Below are positions 1 to 8,974 of a DNA stretch of 54,344 nt, in pieces. Each line of letters begins with the position of its first letter. Within the stretch, counting starts at the first letter, position 1. The notes under the pieces were generated by a model. That model ran no database searches. It was given only the letters and a program-made list of their open reading frames with translations, and had not been told where the DNA came from. Made by a program: the position numbers and the translations under genes. The stretch is from Bacteroidales bacterium (GTDB lineage Bacteria > Bacteroidota > Bacteroidia > Bacteroidales > UBA10428): positions 1 through 54,344 of the forward strand of contig JAFGSZ010000017.1 in assembly GCA_016934395.1 (NCBI GenBank). The letters run 5' to 3'.

Positions 1-365
1 TCAAAATGACAAAGAACGTTTTAGGCTTAATGAGCCAAATTTGTTTAATTTTTAAAAACGTCCCGATTTTAATGGGACACTAGTGATACAATATATTAAA
101 GAATATTAACTGGCATTCGTCCGAAACAATTGGCAAAGAAAAAAGTCGATCCATCCAATTTAACTGAAATAAAAAATATCAGAATTCTACTTTAAATCAC
201 AGTTTACTAACTAAAATTCTAAATAATAGAATAATATATTGGCTTATATATCTATCCATTAACCACTTTTATTCTAAATAAGAAATTTGATTGTTTAGAT
301 TTAAAATTATTTAATATATATTTATCGGGATAAACCAAAAAAACTTAACCTACACCAAAAAAATT
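1..365. other. AT-rich intergenic leader, no gene seen
   Basis: No convincing reading frame is visible on either strand. The only structure I see is a short hairpin of the TCCCGA type near position 60 (listed separately). The rest is AT-rich and probably carries the promoter of the transport cluster, but I found no clean TAnnTTTG box close to the first start codon. Confidence 0.5.
60..78. repeat. REP-like hairpin (TCCC...GGGA)
   Basis: GTCCC and GGGAC arms enclose a nine-base AT-rich loop. Similar TCCCGA/TCGGGA hairpins occur at 47102 and 49758, all intergenic. This copy is the weakest of the three, with only five perfect pairs. It is read as a dispersed intergenic palindrome and its function is unknown. 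Confidence 0.4.
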
Positions 366-1118
366 ATGGACAATTCTACTAATGAGTATCACATTAGCTT
401 CTTTAAACCAACCACACCCCAGGCTAAAGCCAACAGAAACATGGTAATCTGGCTGGTGTTAATTTGGTTTATAGCAATTTTCGGTTTTCAGATTATACTA
501 CGTGTAATAGAAAAACCAACACCGGAACCTGCGTACTTATCTTTTCAGAATGTTTGGGAAAACGTATTAAGTAACTCTCCCGGTCAAAATGAATTACAGG
601 AATTTGGTCAAACTGCCCTATCCGTTTTAGGAAAAGTTGATCTGGTTGCCGGCGAAAAGCTGGCGCTTGATAATGCCCTGAGTTGGTCGCTTTATATGCT
701 AACTGCTGATTCTTTAAAAGTAGATTTTGCTGCAAGGATCCGGGAATTTGAAAATATTACAGCGGGTATAAAAAATCTGTCTGATCCCGAATATATTGAA
801 GCAAAAGTGTTATTATCGGAAGCATTAAGTCCGATATTAAATATATCATCTTTGGATGTGAGGTCCAAAATCCTTCCCCTTGAACTTTCTTCTGAAAATA
901 TTGATCAACTTACAGATGTTTCCAAAAATAGTCTGCCCGGCATTATGGAAAAGTATCTGGTGCATAATCAATCATTTCTAACAGATATGAAGTTTCTTGG
1001 TTTTCCGTTTCATTATTTTTATACCGCATTTTTTCTATTAGTCTTGTTTGTTGGTCTGTGCTGGTTATACTGCGTTAAAACCGATAAGCTCAATGCAAAA
1101 CTTAATATAGCAGACTAA
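366..1118 (+). CDS. DUF4212-like symporter small subunit with a large insertion
   Basis: A 250-residue protein with one membrane segment near each end (about residues 26-48 and 218-238). The two segments and their flanks resemble the two helices of DUF4212, the roughly 80-90 residue small subunit that accompanies VC_2705-type sodium:solute symporters: the first is rich in W/F and ends in a charged stretch, and the second follows a GFPF motif and ends with basic residues and LN. Between them lie about 160 polar, mostly helical residues that a normal DUF4212 protein lacks. It starts 38 bases upstream of the symporter gene, which is the usual DUF4212 position. The role as partner subunit is inferred from this resemblance and context. 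The insert could form a periplasmic or cytoplasmic domain depending on topology. Confidence 0.6.
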   Translation: MDNSTNEYHISFFKPTTPQAKANRNMVIWLVLIWFIAIFGFQIILRVIEKPTPEPAYLSFQNVWENVLSNSPGQNELQEFGQTALSVLGKVDLVAGEKLALDNALSWSLYMLTADSLKVDFAARIREFENITAGIKNLSDPEYIEAKVLLSEALSPILNISSLDVRSKILPLELSSENIDQLTDVSKNSLPGIMEKYLVHNQSFLTDMKFLGFPFHYFYTAFFLLVLFVGLCWLYCVKTDKLNAKLNIAD

Positions 1119-1156
1119 CCAAAATAAAAATCAAATTTTATAAAAAGAGGAAAATC

Positions 1157-2827
1157 ATGAAAAAAATATATCTACCATTATTTTTATTGGCCATACCAAT
1201 GATATCTCATGCCGCAACAGCAGCAACGCAACTTGAAGGTAGTTTTAAAGTAGGGCCTGCAATTATTTTAATTTCAATTTTATCACTATTCGTTTTGGTT
1301 GGCATTCTTTTCAGAGCCAGGGATACCACAGATTATTATGCCGCCGGTCGCGGTATTTCAAAAGTAGGTTCAGGAATGGCCATAGCATCAAACTGGATGA
1401 GTGCAGCTTCGTTTCTTGGGATGGCAGCGCTTATGTACGGTTCAGGTTACCATGGACTGGCTTATGTTGTTGGGTGGACCGGAGGATATGTTCTTTTGTT
1501 GATCCTGATGGCAGGTCAAATTCGAAAATACGGCAAATATACGGCTGCTGACTTTATTGGCGACAGGTATTATTCTCAGACATTAAGAGCAGTGGGTGCT
1601 GTTATTGCTATCCTTATTTCAATATCCTATTGTGTTGGTCAGTTTGGTGGGATAGGTCTTATGTTTAAATGGGTTTTAGGAGTTGACTATGCCCTGGCAG
1701 TTATAATTGGAGGTTCTGTAGTGCTGGCATATACTCTTATTTCAGGTATGCTGGGTGTTACAAAAAATATGCAGATTCAATATGTAATAATTATTGTTTC
1801 CTTTTTAATTCCTCTGTTTATACTGACTTTTAAATTCGATTACTTTTGGGTACTTCCGCAAATTGGATATGGTTCTGTTGTTTCAGATATAGTCTCAGGA
1901 ATTCCGATAAATGAAACTAAACATTTATTAAACTCATTAGGGCATGATTTTGCAATGGTTCCTGCTCCGGAGTTTGCTATGCCCTGGGATCCATCCACAG
2001 GAAAAACATTTTTCCAATGGATTGCTATAGCATTTTCTTTGATGATTGGTACAGCAGGTTTACCCCACGTTATTCAGCGTTTTTATGTTGTGCCAAAAGC
2101 CCGAGATGCCAGGTGGTCTGTGGTATGGGGTTTATTTTTTATTTGCATTTTGTACTGGAGCGCACCGGCTTATGCTGCTTTTGGAAAAATATTATCTGCA
2201 AATCCCGAAGTTGGTAAACTTGCCAAAGATGCTATTGTAGTATATACCGCACAACTTGGGGATATACATCCCTTAATTGTCGGCTTGTTAGCTGCAGGAG
2301 GGGTTTCAGCAGCATTTTCAACGGTATCGGGCTTACTGGTTGCCGGATCATCTGCCTTTGCTCATGATCTTTATGTTAAAGTGATTAATCCTGATGCCTC
2401 GCCAAAAAGGCAACTGCTGTTTGCAAGAATTGCTACTGTTGCAATGGCCGTTATCGTAACTGCTATTGCTCTTTTAGAATTGGGATTGATCGCCCAACTG
2501 GTAGCTGTTGCTTTTTCGTTGGCAGGATGTACAATATTCCCGCTATTCTTGCTGGGTATTTGGTGGAGCGGTTCAAACAAACAGGGCGCTATCGCGGGTT
2601 TGATTGCCGGAGGTACGGTATCCATAATCTCCATCGTTTATTTTATTGCCGGTAAGCAGGGTGTTGTTTTACCTGCCCATGAGTTTATTACATACTGGCT
2701 GGAAGCATGGTATTTTGCATGGATAGGTGCACCGCTGGCTATTTTGGCTAATATTGTTGTATCTAAGCTTACCAAAGAAACTCCAATTGAAATACGACAA
2801 TTTTTGGTTGAACAGGTTCATTCATAA
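1157..2827 (+). CDS. Sodium:solute symporter (acetate/VC_2705-like)
   Basis: A 556-residue inner-membrane protein of the sodium:solute symporter family. An N-terminal hydrophobic leader ending around SHAATA is followed by about 13 membrane segments. The family-typical stretch YYAAGRGISKVGSGMAIASN lies near residues 56-75, and the segment with GTAGLPHVIQRF near residue 300 closely matches the ActP acetate-permease group. Members import acetate, pyruvate, lactate or other short carboxylates with Na+ or H+. The gene follows the DUF4212-like gene after 38 bases, supporting a two-component symporter. The substrate cannot be read from sequence, so I do not assign actP. Confidence 0.85.
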   Translation: MKKIYLPLFLLAIPMISHAATAATQLEGSFKVGPAIILISILSLFVLVGILFRARDTTDYYAAGRGISKVGSGMAIASNWMSAASFLGMAALMYGSGYHGLAYVVGWTGGYVLLLILMAGQIRKYGKYTAADFIGDRYYSQTLRAVGAVIAILISISYCVGQFGGIGLMFKWVLGVDYALAVIIGGSVVLAYTLISGMLGVTKNMQIQYVIIIVSFLIPLFILTFKFDYFWVLPQIGYGSVVSDIVSGIPINETKHLLNSLGHDFAMVPAPEFAMPWDPSTGKTFFQWIAIAFSLMIGTAGLPHVIQRFYVVPKARDARWSVVWGLFFICILYWSAPAYAAFGKILSANPEVGKLAKDAIVVYTAQLGDIHPLIVGLLAAGGVSAAFSTVSGLLVAGSSAFAHDLYVKVINPDASPKRQLLFARIATVAMAVIVTAIALLELGLIAQLVAVAFSLAGCTIFPLFLLGIWWSGSNKQGAIAGLIAGGTVSIISIVYFIAGKQGVVLPAHEFITYWLEAWYFAWIGAPLAILANIVVSKLTKETPIEIRQFLVEQVHS

Positions 2828-2920
2828 ATAAACGGTTATTGATGAATTTTTATCAGCAGTAACTGTTGAAGTAAATAAAATAAATACCTGAATAATAAAG
2901 ATTTAAAAGATATTATTTTA

Positions 2921-3685
2921 ATGAATTTTTTCAGAAATAAAACAACAAGAGTACTCATACTTGCTATGTGTGCTCTTGCTTTTATTGGTATTACTATTTC
3001 ACGTTTTTATTATAAGAATCTTAATAATTCTATTGATCCCAGGATCGTTGGTGCCAGAACACTTTACGAAAAATACAATGGGTATGCTCAGAACAATGAG
3101 TTTGATTCCATCTTCTATCTGATGGATACCATTGAATCCATTTATGCCAATTCTAAGCATTATAAAGATTCATATGAAACCGGGGTATTGTATAATAACC
3201 GGGCAGCATCTTTTCTTATAATGGCATTCAACGTTGATACTTTCGATAGAACTGTTCAGGATTCCTTAATATTTCTTGCTGAAAAAAGTGCCGAACAAAG
3301 TGTTGAAATTTATACCCGTTGGTTAAATGTTTTTCGAAATAAAAATGAGGAGGAAATAAAAGATATTATTTCTCCTGATTTTTATTCAGGGCTCGAAAAT
3401 TTTAGCCCTGATCAAAAGAAACGATATTTAAAGAACAGAATTAAAGAATTAATGGATTCCCGGATTGAAACAGAAAGAAGATTATCGGTAAGCTATACTA
3501 ATCTTGGTATTATTTGCAGGCATAAACTTGAGTATGAATCTGCCGCCAATTATTACACAAGGGCAATTGAGCTCTGGGACAGGAATCTGACGGCAGAAAA
3601 CAATTTGAATATTTTATTAAACAGGCCTTTGAAAAAAAGGAATTTTATTCAAAAATTATTCCCTCCCGACCGGGATAAAAACTGA
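2921..3685 (+). CDS. Membrane-anchored TPR-like hypothetical protein
   Basis: A 254-residue protein with one N-terminal membrane segment (about residues 10-28), so most of it should face the periplasm. The C-terminal third contains a TPR-like helix pair with tyrosine and alanine spacing typical of that repeat (YTNLGIICRHKLEYESAANY, then a second helix ending AIELW). I do not recognise the family. It lies 93 bases after the symporter gene and 22 bases before the porin gene on the same strand, so it is probably co-transcribed and may help assemble or link envelope components. That role is inference from position only. Confidence 0.6.
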   Translation: MNFFRNKTTRVLILAMCALAFIGITISRFYYKNLNNSIDPRIVGARTLYEKYNGYAQNNEFDSIFYLMDTIESIYANSKHYKDSYETGVLYNNRAASFLIMAFNVDTFDRTVQDSLIFLAEKSAEQSVEIYTRWLNVFRNKNEEEIKDIISPDFYSGLENFSPDQKKRYLKNRIKELMDSRIETERRLSVSYTNLGIICRHKLEYESAANYYTRAIELWDRNLTAENNLNILLNRPLKKRNFIQKLFPPDRDKN

Positions 3686-3707
3686 AACTCGATTTAAAAT
3701 AAATATT

Positions 3708-5000
3708 ATGAAAAAATCAATTTTACTTTTAATGGCAGTACTGTTTTTATTAAATAGTAAAAACTATGCTCAGGAAAATGAAGAAAAGAATTTCGGAATT
3801 AAGTTTTCAGGTTTTGTAAAAAACGATTTCTTTTTTGATTCCCGACAGACAACCGCAGCCCGGGAAGGCCATTTTCTGCTGTGGCCAAGCGCTGTAAATG
3901 AAGATATCAATGGTGATGATATAAATGCAAAATCAAATTTTAACTTTCTTGCTGTCCAGTCAAGGCTTACAGGTGTAATTACCGGACCTGATGCTTTTGG
4001 CGCTAAAACTTCAGGAGTTATTGAAGGTGATTTTTTTGCCCAGGCAGATGATAATATTAACTTATTCAGGTTACGGCACGCGTTTATCAAATTAAAATGG
4101 TCAAATACTGAACTGCTTACAGGACAGTATTGGAATCCTTTATTTGTAACAGGATGTTTTCCGGGAACGGTTTCATTTAATACCGGTACACCCTTGCAAT
4201 CATTTGCACGTAACCCGCAAATCAGACTCACACAAAATTTCGGAAACCTGCAGGTTATTTTGGCCGCCCTTTCGCAACGTGATTATACTTCAAGAGGGCC
4301 TGATCCGGTAAATAATTCAAGCACAAAAGTGAGTTCGGATTTTTTAAGAAATTCTTCTATTCCCGATCTGCATTTTCAGGTTCATTATTCCTTTAACGAC
4401 GAAGCATCCGGAACAAATATTTTGTTTGGTGCGGGAGCAGCCTATAAAACTATTGTTCCTAGATTATATGCTGTTGTAGGCGCTGACAGGTATAAAGTTG
4501 ATGAAAAAGTTGGAGGCGTGACAGCTATAGTTTTCACGAAATTAAGCATACAACCGATTACACTTAAGTTGCAGGGACGTTACGGTGAAAATATTGCAGA
4601 TGTACTTTCTATCAGCGGATTTGCCGTAAAAGATGTTGAAGATGTTACCTCAGGAGAACGATCATATACCCCGCTAAAAAATATTACTTTTTGGGGAGAA
4701 GCGCATACCAATGGGAAAAAAGTGCAGCTGGGTGTATTTGGCGGGTATCTTAAAAACCTGGGAACCAAAGATGCTATGTCTGACCCCGTTAATTCCGTTT
4801 ATGGTTTAGCCACAAATATCGAATCGTTGTTGAGGGTATCACCCAGAGTGATCTTCATTTCAAATAAAACTAAAATCGCTTGTGAAATGGAATATACTTC
4901 TGCAGCCTACGGAAGTAATTATGATGTAAATTATGTTCCGGCAAATACAACTTCTGTGTCAAACCTAAGGGTATTATTAAGCGTAATATATTCTTTTTAG
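3708..5000 (+). CDS. Outer-membrane beta-barrel porin-like protein
   Basis: A 430-residue protein with a clear signal peptide cleaved after about residue 21 (ending in NYAQE). The mature part has alternating hydrophobic/polar strands, aromatic-rich turns and a terminal phenylalanine (LLSVIYSF), the hallmark of an outer-membrane barrel. The stretch with FSGFVKNDFFFDSRQT at the N-terminus resembles DcaP-like or short-chain substrate porins of Bacteroidota. Its place behind the carboxylate symporter suggests it lets the same solute cross the outer membrane. The specific substrate is unknown. Confidence 0.7.
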   Translation: MKKSILLLMAVLFLLNSKNYAQENEEKNFGIKFSGFVKNDFFFDSRQTTAAREGHFLLWPSAVNEDINGDDINAKSNFNFLAVQSRLTGVITGPDAFGAKTSGVIEGDFFAQADDNINLFRLRHAFIKLKWSNTELLTGQYWNPLFVTGCFPGTVSFNTGTPLQSFARNPQIRLTQNFGNLQVILAALSQRDYTSRGPDPVNNSSTKVSSDFLRNSSIPDLHFQVHYSFNDEASGTNILFGAGAAYKTIVPRLYAVVGADRYKVDEKVGGVTAIVFTKLSIQPITLKLQGRYGENIADVLSISGFAVKDVEDVTSGERSYTPLKNITFWGEAHTNGKKVQLGVFGGYLKNLGTKDAMSDPVNSVYGLATNIESLLRVSPRVIFISNKTKIACEMEYTSAAYGSNYDVNYVPANTTSVSNLRVLLSVIYSF

Positions 5001-5038
5001 TATTTTTATACTTCTTTCTTTGAGTGACTCTGAGTATG

Positions 5039-5105
5039 CTTTGTGAAACTTTGTGATATAGCTGTGTCACTAAGTTTCGCAGAGGAGACACAAAGTTACA
5101 CAAAG
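5039..5105. repeat. Nested imperfect palindromes in the GxxExxY leader
   Basis: The arms 5039-5055 and 5089-5105 are inverted copies with one mismatch in 17 bases. Inside them, 5045-5078 is a 34-base near-palindrome centred on AGCT that can pair along its length if G-U pairs are allowed. Both lie directly upstream of the GxxExxY start codon and after the porin stop. GxxExxY genes in many environmental genomes are preceded by similar CACAAAG/CTTTGTG-rich repeats (recalled family knowledge, not checked here). Confidence 0.7.
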
Positions 5106-5117
5106 CAAATTTCCGAA

Positions 5118-5489
5118 ATGACTGAGAATGAAATATCAAATAAAATTATTGGTTGTGCAATAGAAGTGCATAAACAACTTGGACCTGGATTGTTGGAATC
5201 GGCCTACCAGGAGTGTCTGTATTATGAACTAAAACTGCTTGGTTTAAAAGTTCAGAAAGAAATACCTATGCCGATTGTATATAAAGATGTGAAACTCGAT
5301 CATGGCTATAGAATTGATTTGTTGGTTGAAGAGAGAGTAGTAATTGAAATCAAAACTGTTGAATTTCTTAATGAGGTTCATACAGCACAGATTCTTACCT
5401 ATTTAAGGTTAGGTAATTACCGACTGGGTTTGCTTTTAAATTTTCATGTTGCCATATTAAAAAATGGAATCAAAAGAGTGATCAATTAA
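5118..5489 (+). CDS. GxxExxY protein (PD-(D/E)XK-like)
   Basis: A 123-residue protein. It shows the family signature: NKIIGCAIEVHKQLGPGLLE at the N-terminus, with GLLESAY giving the GxxExxY name, then a core with DLLVEERVVIEIKTV that has the D...ExK pattern of PD-(D/E)XK nucleases. Its cellular function is not established. I chose the ATG at 5118 because the family consensus begins there. An upstream ATG at 5043 would lie inside the palindromic leader and add 25 unrelated residues. The gene interrupts an otherwise coherent transport cluster, which suggests later insertion. Confidence 0.85.
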   Translation: MTENEISNKIIGCAIEVHKQLGPGLLESAYQECLYYELKLLGLKVQKEIPMPIVYKDVKLDHGYRIDLLVEERVVIEIKTVEFLNEVHTAQILTYLRLGNYRLGLLLNFHVAILKNGIKRVIN

Positions 5490-5521
5490 TTATATGCTAC
5501 CATAAAATATTTATTTTAAAA

Positions 5522-6268
5522 ATGAAACTAGCCCTCATCGCTGACATTCATGAAGATAGTATAAGCTTAAAAGAAGCGCTGAGGAGAATTGAAAAACATA
5601 GCGTTGATGAAATAATTTGTCTGGGTGATATTTCAGGATTTAGCGTTCCCTATTATAATTATTACAAAACCCGGAATGCCAGGGAATGTTTGTCACTGGT
5701 TAAATCGAATTGCCATATTGCCGTATTGGGCAATCATGATATTCATGCTGCAACCATAATTCCTGAAAATTGTTCCTTTTTTAATTTCCCGGAAGACTGG
5801 TACCGGCTGGATTATTCTCAACGTGTTACCCTGGCAAATAATACGATCTGGCTTCATGAAGAAAATGATCTTAATCCATTGTACAACAATGATGATCTGG
5901 ATTATTTACGATCCTTACCGGAATATTTTGTATATAAAACTCAAGATCTTAATGTTTTGCTTACACATTATGTTTATCCTAATATTTCAGGATTAAAAAA
6001 GGAGTTTTATACGTATCGTGATGAATTCAGGCAGCATTTTAAATTTATGGAATCTTTGGATTGCGCTATTAGTTTTACCGGCCATTCGCATATCAATGGA
6101 TTTTCTGCAGCTTCAGAAGCAAGATTCAGGCGCCACCGTTTTAAAGAATACAAAATAAAATCAACTCCTGTATCCATTGGGATACCTTCTATAACCAGTC
6201 ACGAAAAACAAAATGGATTTTGTATATTTGATACAAATGTATTAACCATTCAGGTGTTTAAGCTGTAG
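5522..6268 (+). CDS. Calcineurin-like metallophosphoesterase
   Basis: A 248-residue cytoplasmic protein with the metallophosphoesterase metal-binding motifs in order: IADIHED (residues 6-12), GDISG (about 38-42), GNHDIH (about 73-78), a histidine in THYVYP, and GHSHING near residue 180. It probably hydrolyses a phosphoester, perhaps a cyclic dinucleotide, nucleotide or phosphoprotein; the substrate cannot be told. The start ATG lies 32 bases after the GxxExxY stop. Its place between the porin and the Cache-DUF294 sensor hints at a role in the same signalling cluster. Confidence 0.85.
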   Translation: MKLALIADIHEDSISLKEALRRIEKHSVDEIICLGDISGFSVPYYNYYKTRNARECLSLVKSNCHIAVLGNHDIHAATIIPENCSFFNFPEDWYRLDYSQRVTLANNTIWLHEENDLNPLYNNDDLDYLRSLPEYFVYKTQDLNVLLTHYVYPNISGLKKEFYTYRDEFRQHFKFMESLDCAISFTGHSHINGFSAASEARFRRHRFKEYKIKSTPVSIGIPSITSHEKQNGFCIFDTNVLTIQVFKL

Positions 6269-6334
6269 TGTATTTTAATAAATAATTATGTCAACTATTT
6301 CATTTTACTTAATGCGTTATTTTGGTTAATTGTT

Positions 6335-8842
6335 ATGCCAGGAAAAGATTTAAATAAGTTTTTCTTAAGTATTGTTTTCCCTTCAATACTGGCAATAGGC
6401 TTATTTATCCTGACTATTTTTATTGTAATACTTCCTTCAGTTGAGCGAAATATTATGGATAAGAAGAAGGAGATGATTAGTGAATTAACCAATACCGCCT
6501 GGAGTTTACTGGAAGAGTATGATCTGGAATATAAAAATCAAAATTTCTCTAAAGAGGATGCACAAAAAACTGCTGCTTCCCGAATTGAAAAAATCCGTTA
6601 TGGAAAGGAAAACAAAGATTATTTCTGGATAATTGACCAGCATCCGACCATGATTATGCACCCATACAGGAGTGAATTAATAAACTCGGATTTATCGGAT
6701 TATAAAGATCCAAACGGGAAAAAACTTTTTGTTGAAGCTACTAATATCGTTAAACAAGAAGGTGAGGGATATATAAATTATATGTGGCAGTGGAAAGATG
6801 ATTCCACCCGGATAGTTCCTAAGTTATCTTATGTAAGGGGATACGAACCCTGGGGATGGATTGTGGGCACGGGAATTTATCTTGAAGATGTCAAGGAAGA
6901 AATAAAAATCCTGAAAAACCGCTTATTGAAGATATCTTTTATAATTACATTGATTATTACAATAATCCTTTTATTTGTTATCCGTCAAAGTCTGAATATC
7001 GAAAATAAAAGAAAAGACGCTGAAGCAAAATTATTATTGTCTAGACAAAAATACAAATCGCTTGTGGAGGCATCTACCGAAGGAACCTTGCTTATCCTGA
7101 ACCAAACCATAATTTTCTCTAATCTCAAGTTTAACAAGCTGGCAGGTTATGACGGTACTCATATTGCTCAGTTAAAATTTGAAGATTTATTTGATGTTGA
7201 CTGGTCATTGATACTATCATCTTTTAGTGATCCAAAAAAATCTGTATCCCTGGATACCCGGATAAAATGTATGGATAATACCAGGAAAGATGTTGTTATT
7301 TCAGTTTCAAAAATCAAATATGCCGGAGATGACGGGTATATTGTAATTACTAAAGAAATTAGTCAGCAGGAGGTGATTGAAAAGGAAACCGAACAACTTT
7401 CGCAGGAATTGCAGACTTCTTTGCTGTTGATGAATCAATCTATCAGGCATCTTATAAATGATATTCTAAAATGTGATGAAAATACCAGCATTCATGATGC
7501 TGCCGGCTTAATGACCCGAAAGAACAGAAATGTTCTTTTTGTGCAAAAAAACAATAACATCATCGGCGTAATTAACAACAGCGATTTAAAAAGACGCGTT
7601 GTAGCTGAGAACCTTAATACGCAAAAGTCAGTGCTTGAAATAATGACATCTCCGGTAATATCTATTCCGGAAAATGCCCTGATTTATGAAGCGGTATTAG
7701 TTTTACGCAATAATAATATATCCCACCTGGCAGTTAAAAACGGGGAAGATGTAATTACAGGTGTGATTAGTTATAAAGATATTGCGGATATGCAGCAAAA
7801 TTCAGTAAGCTATTTAATTAAGGAAATTGAGGTAGCCGAAGACATTGATGTCCTTTTAAAGATACATAACAGGGTTCCTGTTCTGGTAAGCGCTTTAATT
7901 GAAATTGGCGACAAAACCCAAAACATTACACGAATCCTTACTTCTGTTACAGATGCTATTACCAGCCGAATTTTAGCGCTGGCTATTGAAGATATGGGCA
8001 ATCCCCCCTGTGAATTTGCATTTATGGTGATGGGCAGCGAAGGAAGAATGGAACAAACATTATCCACCGACCAGGACAATGCCATTGTTTTTGAGGAACC
8101 TGATCCTGATAAATTAAATGATGCCTACCACTATTTTCAAAAGCTGGGACAGCAGGTAAATCAAAACCTTAATCTTGTGGGCTATAAATTATGTGATGGA
8201 GAAATTATGGCAAAAAATCCTAAGTGGACACAACCATTATCTGTATGGAAAGAGTATTTTTCTGACTGGATCAATACAAGTGATCCGCAGAGTATCCTGG
8301 AAGCCAGTATATTTTTTGATTTTCGCTGTGTTTTTGGAAATAATAACATTATACAAAATTTACGTAATCATGTAAATCAGGTTATTGAAAATAAATCGGT
8401 CTTTTTTTATCACATGGCACAGTCGATTGTAAAATTTAAACCCCCCGTAAGTTTATTTGGTAATATTATTGATAAGAATCATTCAAACGATCACATTAAC
8501 CTGGATATAAAAAAAATACTTCTCTCTGTTATTGGATTTATAAGGTTGTATGCATTACACAATAAATTAAACGAAACCAATTCACTATCCAGAATTAAAC
8601 AACTCTATAAAAAGCAAATTATAAACAAAGCAATGTATAATGAACTGGTATTGTCTTATAATTATTTAATGCAGCTCAGGTTCAGGTTTCAGACTATGGG
8701 TATTCTGCAAAATAAGATACCGGATAATTTAGTGGACCTTAATAAACTTACGCATATAGAAGTGGCAACCATTAAGAAAATATTTGGTGAAATCAGTAAT
8801 CTTCAGACTAAAATAAATTTTGATTTTAAAGGGACCATGTAG
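6335..8842 (+). CDS. Membrane sensor: Cache-PAS-CBS pair-DUF294 nucleotidyltransferase
   Basis: An 835-residue protein. Two membrane helices (about 9-32 and 196-216) bracket a periplasmic single-Cache domain with the YFWI...HPTMIMHP signature (about 100-115). A PAS domain follows (about 236-350), then a CBS pair (about 370-490) and a GlnD-like DUF294 nucleotidyltransferase with GSEGRMEQTLSTDQDNA near 566-582, including the expected GS and DxD residues, then a DUF294 C-terminal helical domain. CBS-DUF294 proteins of around 600 residues are known neighbours of acetate-type symporters and are thought to regulate transport or carbon metabolism. Here a ligand-sensing Cache domain is fused on. A model is that an external carboxylate is sensed and nucleotidylation or adenylate binding is adjusted. 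That is inference. Confidence 0.8.
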   Translation: MPGKDLNKFFLSIVFPSILAIGLFILTIFIVILPSVERNIMDKKKEMISELTNTAWSLLEEYDLEYKNQNFSKEDAQKTAASRIEKIRYGKENKDYFWIIDQHPTMIMHPYRSELINSDLSDYKDPNGKKLFVEATNIVKQEGEGYINYMWQWKDDSTRIVPKLSYVRGYEPWGWIVGTGIYLEDVKEEIKILKNRLLKISFIITLIITIILLFVIRQSLNIENKRKDAEAKLLLSRQKYKSLVEASTEGTLLILNQTIIFSNLKFNKLAGYDGTHIAQLKFEDLFDVDWSLILSSFSDPKKSVSLDTRIKCMDNTRKDVVISVSKIKYAGDDGYIVITKEISQQEVIEKETEQLSQELQTSLLLMNQSIRHLINDILKCDENTSIHDAAGLMTRKNRNVLFVQKNNNIIGVINNSDLKRRVVAENLNTQKSVLEIMTSPVISIPENALIYEAVLVLRNNNISHLAVKNGEDVITGVISYKDIADMQQNSVSYLIKEIEVAEDIDVLLKIHNRVPVLVSALIEIGDKTQNITRILTSVTDAITSRILALAIEDMGNPPCEFAFMVMGSEGRMEQTLSTDQDNAIVFEEPDPDKLNDAYHYFQKLGQQVNQNLNLVGYKLCDGEIMAKNPKWTQPLSVWKEYFSDWINTSDPQSILEASIFFDFRCVFGNNNIIQNLRNHVNQVIENKSVFFYHMAQSIVKFKPPVSLFGNIIDKNHSNDHINLDIKKILLSVIGFIRLYALHNKLNETNSLSRIKQLYKKQIINKAMYNELVLSYNYLMQLRFRFQTMGILQNKIPDNLVDLNKLTHIEVATIKKIFGEISNLQTKINFDFKGTM

Positions 8843-8940
8843 TTTTTGACCGGATTTTTATTTAATTATTCCAAACCTGTTCTTATTCAATACAAACTGA
8901 AAGTAACCTGTATTTCGTAGTTCTGCTTATATAATTATGT

Positions 8941-8948
8941 TAACTTTG
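8941..8948 (+). promoter_or_regulatory. Bacteroidota -7 box before hflK
   Basis: TAACTTTG matches the Bacteroidota -7 consensus TAnnTTTG exactly and lies 26 bases before the hflK ATG. No good TTTG -33 box is seen at the expected distance, so strength is uncertain. Confidence 0.5.
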
Positions 8949-8974
8949 TATAAAACCAATAAATATTTAAATAA

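Noticed and set aside
5043-5117. Upstream extension of the GxxExxY frame from the ATG at 5043
   Set aside because: The extension is encoded by the palindromic leader and does not match the family N-terminus. The ATG at 5118 fits the conserved start.
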